From an uncultured Spirochaetales bacterium (GTDB lineage Bacteria; UBP6; UBA1177): 64,000 bases of DNA. A program made the translations under genes and the position numbers. Shown here piece after piece: positions 52,628-61,500 of the stretch. Location: contig CACYHH010000001.1 of the NCBI GenBank assembly GCA_902774115.1, forward strand, positions 248,001 through 312,000. Direction: 5' to 3'. Every line of letters starts with the position of its first letter. The stretch's first letter is position 1. The notes below the pieces were generated by a model, which saw only the letters and a list, made by a program, of their open reading frames with translations, was not told the origin of the DNA and made no database searches.

Positions 52628-53998
52628 TTAAATGTGGATTGCTCTTCCGAGCGCGCCGAGCAGAGCTTCGAGCGATGCTTCCGAAAGGGTGGGGTGCGGA
52701 TGGATCGATTCGATGATTTCTTCGGCTGTGAGACCTGCGTTCATTGCCGGAATGAATTCAGAGATAAGGTCTGTCGCGCCGTTTCCGATGATATGGACAC
52801 CAAGGATTTTATGGGTTTCCTCGTCGATTATGACTTTCACGAAACCGGTCGTGTGATTCGAAGCGACAGCTTTTCCGTTTGCGCTGAAGGGGAATTTGCC
52901 GACTTTGAATTTAAGTCCTTTCTCGACCGCCTGAGCCTCTTTGAGGCCCATCGAAGCGATCGACGGAGTGCAGTAGATGCATGCCGGATTGTAAAGGTAA
53001 TTTATCGGTTTGAGGTCTTTCATTCCGGCAATCTGCTCGACTGCGAGGATGCCTTCGTGTTCAGCCGTGTGGGCAAGCATCGGGGTGAAGATGACGTCGC
53101 CGACCGCATAGATTCCCGGAACATTCGTGCGGCAGAATTCGTCAACCGGGATGAATCCGCGTCTGTCTGGAGTGATTCCGGCAGCTTCGAGGTTGAGTTT
53201 TGCCGTATTCGGAGAACGTCCGACGCATGAAAGGACCTGCTCCGCCTGAACGACGTTTCCGTTTGCGAGGGTGAGGGTCACACCGACATCGGTTTTTTCC
53301 GCTTTTTCAACTGAAGTGCCTGTAATTATTTTGATTTTTTTCTTCTTAAACTCTTTTGTGAGCTCTTTGGAAACATCTGCGTCTTCCATCGGGATGATCG
53401 TGTTCATCGCTTCGATTATCGTTACTTCGACTCCGAAAGTGCGGTAAACGAATCCGAGCTCGACTCCGATTACGCCGCCGCCGATTATAGCGAGGCTTTT
53501 CGGCAGCTTGGCCTGGAAAAGGGCCTGGTCTGAGCTGATTATTTTTCTGTTGTCGATCGAGAAATTGGGGAAATCGCGGACGATTGAGCCGGTCGCAATG
53601 ATGATGTTTTCCGCCTCAAACTCATTTTCTCCGGCTTTTACGGTGTGCGGGGAAGTGAATTTTGCTTCGCCCTGGACGTGGCGGACGTTGTTTTTCTTGA
53701 AGAGATATGCGATTCCCATTCTGTTTTTTGCTGCCGAATTTTTAGCGTGCTCGTTTACTTTTGTCCAGTCAAATTCAGCATTTGCAGTGATTCCAAACGC
53801 TTCTGCGCTCAGAATCGAGTTGAAAGTTTCAGCCGCCGAAATGAGCGCTTTTGTCGGGATGCAGCCGCGGTTAAGGCATGTTCCGCCGAGAAATCCGCGT
53901 TCGATAACGACAGGTTCAAGACCGAGCTGAGCTGCTCTGATTGCAGCGACATATCCGCCGGGACCTGCGCCGATGATGAGAAGTTTAACTTTTTCCAT
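52628..53998 (-). CDS. lpdA: Dihydrolipoyl dehydrogenase
   Basis: The product is 456 aa. FAD-binding GAGPGGYVAA (10-19), redox-active disulfide Cys41-Cys46 in GGTCLNRGCIPTKAL, the NAD-binding GGGVIGVELG, the second FAD segment YAVGDV, and the C-terminal catalytic His-Glu in HPHPTLSEA are all present. It reoxidises dihydrolipoamide for 2-oxoacid dehydrogenase or glycine cleavage complexes, none of which is encoded here. It is a lone gene flanked at both ends by related intergenic repeats. Confidence 0.95.
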   Translation of the reverse strand: MEKVKLLIIGAGPGGYVAAIRAAQLGLEPVVIERGFLGGTCLNRGCIPTKALISAAETFNSILSAEAFGITANAEFDWTKVNEHAKNSAAKNRMGIAYLFKKNNVRHVQGEAKFTSPHTVKAGENEFEAENIIIATGSIVRDFPNFSIDNRKIISSDQALFQAKLPKSLAIIGGGVIGVELGFVYRTFGVEVTIIEAMNTIIPMEDADVSKELTKEFKKKKIKIITGTSVEKAEKTDVGVTLTLANGNVVQAEQVLSCVGRSPNTAKLNLEAAGITPDRRGFIPVDEFCRTNVPGIYAVGDVIFTPMLAHTAEHEGILAVEQIAGMKDLKPINYLYNPACIYCTPSIASMGLKEAQAVEKGLKFKVGKFPFSANGKAVASNHTTGFVKVIIDEETHKILGVHIIGNGATDLISEFIPAMNAGLTAEEIIESIHPHPTLSEASLEALLGALGRAIHI

Positions 53999-54042
53999 AT
54001 TTTCCTCCTAAAAAATAAAAAAGAATCAGCAAATTGCGCGCA

Positions 54043-54070
54043 ATGTTAGGAAAAAGCGGGGAAAAGGCAA
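54043..54070 (-). promoter_or_regulatory. lpdA promoter
   Basis: TTGCCT (54070-54065), a 16-bp spacer and TAACAT (54048-54043) on the minus strand, followed by TGCGCGC. AGGAGG is upstream of the ATG. Confidence 0.55.
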
Positions 54071-54094
54071 TTTTTATCGCTGCCAGTTTTTTGT

Positions 54095-54184
54095 CGCCGT
54101 GTCGTCACGTTGTTTCGTCGTCACGATGCCGCCGTCGAAATTTCGAATATCGAAATCTCGAAATATCGACACAATATTCGGCGG
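54095..54184. repeat. Intergenic inverted repeat element (copy D), 5' of lpdA
   Basis: CCGCCG (54129-54134) pairs with CGGCGG (54179-54184). Inside, GTCGAAATTTCGA (54134-54146) and the exact reverse complement of the copy C 13-mer (54158-54170) face each other. CGTCACGTTGT (54103-54113) is shared with copy A, and CGTCGTCACG (54116-54125) with copy C. Confidence 0.65.
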
Positions 54185-54194
54185 TTAAAAAATA

Positions 54195-54222
54195 TTGCCT
54201 TTTTTATTTCAGGTATTATAAA
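54195..54222 (+). promoter_or_regulatory. Promoter of the radical SAM gene
   Basis: TTGCCT (54195-54200), a 16-bp spacer and TATAAA (54217-54222), immediately 3' of repeat copy D. Confidence 0.6.
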
Positions 54223-54259
54223 GGTTATGCTTTGGTTTTTTAAGGTTGTCAGGTGCTTT

Positions 54260-55507
54260 ATGGAACTTATTGAAAAACTTGAGATTTTGGGTGCTGCGGC
54301 AAAGTTCGACGCAAGCTGCTCCTCAAGCGGAAGCGACCGCAAGGGAACCTTCGGCGGTATAGGCAGCGGTCATAAATCGGGGATTTGTCACAGCTGGTCG
54401 GCTGACGGAAGGTGCATAAGCCTGCTCAAAGTTTTGTTCACGAACTACTGCATAAACGACTGCGCATACTGCATCAACAGGCGCAGCAACGACGTGAAGC
54501 GGGCTGCTTTCACGGTTGACGAACTTGTTTCGCTCACGATGAATTTCTACAAACGAAACTATATCGAAGGGCTTTTTCTGAGTTCAGGCATTGTCAAAAA
54601 CGCCGATTACACGATGGAAAAGCTGATTGCGGTGGCGAAAAAACTGCGGACAGAAGAAAATTTCAACGGCTATATTCATTTGAAAGTGATTCCGGGAGCG
54701 AGCGACATTCTGATAAAAGAGGCTGGGCTTTATGCCGACAGAGTTTCTGTAAATATTGAACTTCCTTCCGAAAAAAGCCTGAAACTGCTTACAGAAAAAA
54801 GCAGGGATTCGATCATAAAACCTATGGGGGAAATTTGCGGAGACATTGTCGAAAACCGTGAAGAAAGGAAAAAAACGAAAAAACTTCCGGTTTTTGCGCC
54901 TGCCGGGCAGACAACTCAGCTTATTGTCGGTGCGACGCCTGAAAGCGACTTCAAAATAGTTAAACTGACTGAGGCTTTCTACAAAAAATTCAGCATGAAA
55001 AGGGTTTATTATTCCGCTTTCGTGCCGGTGAACAGCGACAACCGTCTTCCTGTTGTATCGACTCCGCCGCTTGACCGCGAGCACAGATTGTATCAGGCTG
55101 ACTGGCTCATGCGTTTTTACGGTTTTCAGGCTGACGAAATTGTTTCGGAAGACAATCCTTTCCTTTCGAATGAAGTTGATCCGAAGGCTGTCTGGGCGAT
55201 GCGGAACATGCACCTTTTTCCGCTGGAAGTGAATACCGCCGCGTTTGAAATGATTCTCCGCGTTCCGGGAATAGGGCGGCAGTCGGCAGTCAGAATAGTT
55301 TCGGCAAGAAGGAACGGCTCTCTTGATTTCGATGACCTCAAGCGGATAGGGGTGGTTCTGAAAAGAGCGCGCTATTTTATCACCTGCAAAGGAAAAATGA
55401 TGCCGGAAACACTGCTTTCCGAGAAGACTGTTTTCGAGGCGATGAAGACGACAAGCACGAGGGCAGGGGCGCCTGACCACACAATCGAGCAGCTTTCGCT
55501 GTTTTGA
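54260..55507 (+). CDS. Putative DNA modification/repair radical SAM protein (COG4277 type)
   Basis: The product is 415 aa from ATG 54260 (AGGTG four bases upstream); ATG 54227 lies too close to the -10 box. The radical SAM cluster is Cys64, Cys68 and Cys71 (NYCINDCAYC), preceded by the family phrase GSGHKSGICHSWSADGRC. The C-terminus has a helix-hairpin-helix, ILRVPGIGRQSAVRIVSARR, for DNA binding. In other genomes this protein often neighbours a uracil-DNA-glycosylase-like gene; none is here. The substrate is unknown; a DNA-linked reaction is inferred from the domain pairing. Confidence 0.88.
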   Translation: MELIEKLEILGAAAKFDASCSSSGSDRKGTFGGIGSGHKSGICHSWSADGRCISLLKVLFTNYCINDCAYCINRRSNDVKRAAFTVDELVSLTMNFYKRNYIEGLFLSSGIVKNADYTMEKLIAVAKKLRTEENFNGYIHLKVIPGASDILIKEAGLYADRVSVNIELPSEKSLKLLTEKSRDSIIKPMGEICGDIVENREERKKTKKLPVFAPAGQTTQLIVGATPESDFKIVKLTEAFYKKFSMKRVYYSAFVPVNSDNRLPVVSTPPLDREHRLYQADWLMRFYGFQADEIVSEDNPFLSNEVDPKAVWAMRNMHLFPLEVNTAAFEMILRVPGIGRQSAVRIVSARRNGSLDFDDLKRIGVVLKRARYFITCKGKMMPETLLSEKTVFEAMKTTSTRAGAPDHTIEQLSLF

Positions 55508-55562
55508 AAAGCTTTTGGGGAGTAGGGAGTTTAGGGAGTTTAGAGAATCAGATTCCTTAGAT

Positions 55563-58500
55563 TTACTCCGATCTTACGCACATAACAGGAAGGTCGTAGC
55601 TTCCGCCGTATATATTCCTGTAGTCTTTATAGAACTGAGCAAGTCCACCGTTTGCAGTCATGAAAAGCCATGTATATTGGGGATCATTTGCAATAATCGT
55701 ATCTGCAGACCAGAAAGTTGTCTCCATTTCCATATCCGGGAATGCTGAAGCCGGGTGGTATCTGTCGTAATCAGCAAGCGAAGCAAATTCATTATTGTTT
55801 GGCAGTCTCCAGTCAGAGTACCCGGCATAAGTCAGGTTTTCACAGTAATAAAGAGCGTCCTGCCATATAACAGCTGTACCGTATGTCTTCTGCCAGATGA
55901 GTCCTGTTGTGGAATCTGTTACAATCTGGTTGCCGTTTCTTTCCGAAACGCTGAGTTTAGCCCCTTTCATTTTGTTGCCTCTGACGCACAAAACTCTATT
56001 GTACATTGTTTCGGATACGCCCATCTGGCTCGGGAATCCCATCTGATAGTTGTCGTACAGTCTCCATCTTTCGTCTTTTTCCGGTTCTGCATAATATTTT
56101 GAAGTCAGCAGTTTTATGTTGGGATTATTTTTCAGGTCGGGGAAATAAACCGTATTTACTGCCGTTTCATTGTAATTTACAATCGAAAGAAGCTCATTCG
56201 GTTCGGGCAGTCTCCAGTCGTCATGTCCGCCGTAAACAAGATCCTCACAGTATGCGTCTGCTTCAGTCTCTTCAACCTGTGTATCAGAAGAAATTTTTCT
56301 CTGCCATTCCAGACCGGTGTTGTTGTCGATAACAGTCTCCTCGTCCGGAACTGAACTGTCTATCGAGAAGTCCTGAGGTGTGCATTTTCCGAGTGCCGCG
56401 TACTGGGTGGGCTGTCCGTAGAAGTCATTATTTTCCGACGGGCAGGATATTATCGCCGCATCGTTAAAGCACATTTCCGTCCTTGTGCAGATGTTGCCGA
56501 TTGTAAGCTGTTTTCTGCCGGTGCAGCCGATACCGTCCCACCAGTAGAAACCTTCATTGCATTCACATTTGTATTGCATTGCACTTTCAGGAATGCAGTT
56601 TCCGTTTGAATTCGGTTCGCTTGCACATGAACTGCTGTCGCACGGATTGACACATTCGTTTCCGTTCCAGAAATAGTTCTCTTTGCATCCGCAGGAATAG
56701 TCAGTTATGCCAGAAGCTGTGCAGACACCGTTTGAGTTCGGGTCGCTTCCGCAAGGAGTTGCACTGCACGGTGTCACACATTCGTTTCCGTTCCAGAAGT
56801 ATCCTTCATCACATTCACAGGAGTGTATTGTCAAACTTTCCGCAATACATTTTTCTGTGGAATTAGCGACACCGTTACAGATTCCGGCGCTGCACGGAGT
56901 TGCACATTCTGTTCCGTTCCAGAAGTATCCTGCGCCGCACAATCCTGCTCTGACACAGCGGACACCGGCTTTTACATTTTTTTCTGTATCACCTGGTATT
57001 CCGGTGCCGAATTCAAGATAGTACGCATCACTGCCACCCTGATATGATGTTGAAGACCAGAATGCGCCGGAGGAGGGCATAGCAGGAAAATCTGAAGCCG
57101 GATATCTTTTGTCATGGTTTATCAGCGATTCAAGTTCGTTTTTGTTGGGGAGTCTCCAGTCAGTATGACCTGCAAGTTCAAGGCCTTCGCAGTAAGAAAG
57201 AGCGTTTTCCCATGTTTTGTTTACATAAGATTTCTGCCATACAAGTCCTGTTGTAGAATCTGTCACAGTTTCATCTCCGTTGTCCGTGAAACTGCCTTTC
57301 TGCAATTCGTTTCCGCGGACACAGATTATATTATAATCGCTGTAGTCCGAATCTTTGCTGTAATCGAAAAAGTATCCGTCCCACATGTTTACAATAAACG
57401 CTTTGTCTTCGTCGTATTCTTCAGAGGTCCACAATCTTTCATTTTTCAGGTTATATATATCCGGGAAATAATTTATATTTACCCCTTTCATATTCATGTA
57501 AGCTAAATCGAGAATTGTCCAAAGTTCATATCTTGTAGGAAGTCGCCAGTCGGTTTTGTTTCCGTAATTGAGATCGTCGCAGTAGTTGAGAGCGTCTTCC
57601 CACAAATATTTGGTCTCAGGCATTCTGTACTGCCATTCGAGTCCCAAATTATTGTCAATGACAATTTCCTGATTTTCTATAGAAGCATCAATCGAGAAGC
57701 TTTGGTGTGTACAAGTGCCTTTTGCTGCATAGTTGGCATCCTGACCGAAGAAATTCATCCCTTCTTTCGGGCAAGTGATTTTGTATCCGTCTTTGTTATA
57801 ACATGTTCTCTGACCTGTGCAGATGTTGCCGAAAGCAGGTTTTCTGTTTATACAGCCGATTTCTCTGCCCCACCAGTAGTAGCCTTCATTGCAGCCGCAG
57901 ACATAGTCATCCCATGCAACAGCATTGCAGGTTCCTGATTTTGCATTTGCAAATCCGCCGCACGGATCGTCTTCGCACGGTGTCATACACTCTCTGCCGT
58001 GGCGGAAGTGGTCGTTGTCGCATCTGAACTCGCATGAGTTTGAGGCATAAGCGGAAGTGTAGTCCGCATCATCATAATAATTGTTGAAATAATTAGGTGT
58101 TGTTCCCGGTGCCCAGTTGTAGCCGTTCCAAGTCTGCTCGACAGTTGAGCCTGCAATCCAGACAGCATTTGCCGGAAGATCGTCACAGTCAACTGTTTGA
58201 GTGTCAGGAGTACATTGTGCACTCTTCCATGAGTAATGTTCTTTGCAGTTGTGGCGGCATTCAGTCGGTGAAAATACAGTTCCGTGCGTCGAAGTTGTCT
58301 CCGGAAGCCACTGCCACTCGGATGCTGTTTCATTCCACTGCCACTGCTGGACTATCTGACCGTTCGGATTAAGCCATTCCGCGTTCGCAGGAAGATATCC
58401 GGAGCAGCTTGCAAGCCTTGTAGCTCCGACGCATTGGTTCGTATCTCTCTCGTAAACAAAGTTTGTGTCACATTTGAAATGGCATTCCTTGTTAGTCGGA

Positions 58501-61500
58501 ATTTCATTGTATTCCGGAACTGTCGTCGGATACCAGTTGCCGTGACCGTCATGGTACTGGCTGATTCCCTGAGCAGTGTTCCAAACCGCATTTGCAGGCA
58601 GCAGGTTAAGGTCGCACGCCTGATATCTAGCAGTCGTAAGAACGCATTTGGAAAGTGACGCATCCCATTCAAATCCTGAATAGCACAGGCACGAATAGCT
58701 GTCGCTGCCTTCCGACGGTTTGCAGACGCCTGTCGAGTTGACGGTGTTCCTGCACGGGTCGAAGCTGCACGGATTTACGCAGTCGGTGCCGAGGCACTCG
58801 CCGTCGTTCCTTACGCAGATGAGATATTTTGCGTCGTCTTTGCTGCCGGCCGCGATCGTTCCGCTTTCAAAATCGACTGTCCATGCCTTTGCAGGCTCGC
58901 TGACTGAACTTGTCGAAGTCCAGAACTCTTTAGCCGCAATGCCGGGGAAAGCGCTCATCGTGCCCTCTGCCTTGGTGTAATCGACTAATGATGCAAGTTC
59001 GTTTCTGTTCGGAAGTCTCCAGTCGTATTTTTCGCCTGCACTGCTGTTTTCGCAGTAGGAAAGAGCTTCTGCCCAAGTTTTTGCTGAAGTGTAGTATCTC
59101 TGCCACATAAGTCCGCTTTCTGCGTCTTTGACTGTTTCGGTATCAGTTGTGAAGCGGTCCTGAAGCGGGTCGTAATCGTTTACATGAACGCAGATTACAT
59201 GATTCAAAGCCGATTTTTCAACACTTTCAAGTCCGCCGTTTTCGCCGAGCATCCATGCATTTCCTGCGGTTTTTTCGTCTTCGCCCGCCCAGAAACTGTA
59301 TCCGTAAACTGTGAAAATATCGGAAAGGGCAGGGCTCGTTGTGTCTGAGTCAACGATCGTGAGAAGTTCTGCCGGGCTTGGCAGCCTCCAGTAAAGCTGT
59401 TTTCCGCCGTAATTTGAAGTGCGGCAGTATTCTTCGGCTGCATCCCAGGTCATCGCGCTGTTTGACGCAACTTTGTGCCACTCGTAGTGAGTGAAGCCGT
59501 CAAGTACGATCTGCTGGCTGCCGTTTCCAGTCGTGCTGAAGCTGTGCTGCGTGCAGTAGGAAGCTTCGGCATACTGAGCGTCCTGACCGAAGAGAGTTGA
59601 ACCGTAAACCGGACACTCCGTAGTTTCGGCAGCGTTGTCGAAGCAGCTTGTTTCGCCTGTGCAGATATTTCCGAGTGAAAGAGGATCATCTATGCATGCG
59701 CCGTTATACCATTTATAGCCTTTTGTGCAGGAGAAGATGCATTCTTCTCTCCCGACGCCGTAAACAGCATCTTTTTCTGCCGGAAGCCACTGTGAACCGT
59801 TGTAAACCTGCTCGAATTTGCCTGTTCCGTCGTTCCACTGCGTGTTTGCAGGCTTTGTGCCGCAATCTGCCGCAACTTTCGAGCAGTTACCGGCTGTAAT
59901 CCAGTCTGAGCAGTTTGAAGCGCACGGTGCAGAGCCTTTAGAGCCTTCGAAACCCATGATTTCGGAGCACTCTTTCGCGCCGCCGTCGCAGCCTTCGCCC
60001 GGATCGATTATTCCGTCACCGCAGACAGCGAGTGTAATGCCGCATTCCGATTTGTCGTAAACGCATGTCGCGGGGTTGCAGACAACCTGATTTCCGGGGT
60101 TCGGAGCCGCAGGATAGATGTCGCTGCAAGTGAGATTTCCCGAAACGGAAGGTTCGCAGTCTTCGGCCGAATCGACGATTCCGTTTCCGCATGCGTTCTT
60201 TGCAACGACCGTGATTTCCTTAGAATTGTTTCCTTCGTAAATAGTGATCGATTCAAGATAGTTGTACATCTCTTCGCCGACTGCAAGAAGAGTGTATCTT
60301 CCTGAATTTATTCCAATATTTATCGGTTCATAAGCGTTTGTGCCGTTATCGAATCTTGTCGATTCATTTGCGACAAGTTCCATATTTTCATCATAAATCT
60401 GAACATATACTTTTGCCGGATGTTTGGCTGTCGCGATATTGACACTCAGCTCAAGATCAGCGTCAGCAGAACTCGTTGTAACGGTATCAAGCCTGATTTC
60501 AACGCCGAATGTCGCACCGGCCGTGACGTTTACGCCGACATTCTTCGTGTAGTAACCGTCTGCAAAAGCGTCAATCGTATATGATGCCGGAGCAAGCTCG
60601 GTGATGTTGATAAGTCCGGTACTGTCGGGATAAAGAGTTCTGTTGCCCGGATTCAGGATTATGCCCGGATTTGCCTCCTGCGGGATAGCATGACCCTCTG
60701 AATCCTTAAGCATGACCTGAAGATTTGCGGGAACCGGCTTCGACGAGACGCCTTCGCTCTCATCGTTCGAGAGGAACTCGTAAGTTTTCTGCGTCGTGTA
60801 GGTCTTTCCTGAAATCTTCGATGTCGCTACAACCGTCACTTTGCCTGTGATATTGCCGAGCGAGTCAACATCGTTCGTTCCGAGAAGCTCTTTGAGCGGT
60901 TTCAGTCCGCTACCCAAGGTTCCGGGAGTCAGAATTATCGATTTTTCCCTGAGTTCTTCTTTCGGCTTGTAGTAAGTGCGCGTATTGTCCGTGATCTTGT
61001 CAAATTCGTAGCCTTCGATCCTGACAAGGACTTTTTCGACATCCGCGCCTGCAGCCGCGACGTTGAGCGAAATTTTGTCGGTGAGGGCACTGACTTTCGT
61101 GATGTAGGGCTTTGTCTCCATGACGTTTTCTTTGAGGACCTGAACCGTGTGGGCAGATGCGTCGAAAGTGTCTTCAATGCTGACTGTGTTCACGTTGCCG
61201 TCGATTCCGTCAAAAACAAGGTAAGCCGCTTTAAGAAGTTTTGCGTTGAGCGCCTCAAGTGCGGTTCCGCCTTCAAAAACTGTTCCTGCGTATTTCAGAG
61301 TAAGGAAGAATGTTCTGAAGAGACTGAACTTTTCTTCATCGCTGATTCTGCTGTTGAACGGCATGAAGAAGTGAGCAAATATTGCGTCAGCCTCTTCGAG
61401 AGAAACCTCGGTACCGTCAGCGGTGACGTGACCTGCATCATTGAGTGTATAGACTTTGCTGCAGTTCTGTGCCGGAATTTCCAGATTGAACCACGCGCAT

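Noticed and set aside
55508-55562. GGGAGT/GGAGTTTA short repeats after the radical SAM gene
   Set aside because: Only about 50 bp between convergent genes, with no hairpin or T-tract; treated as low-complexity sequence.
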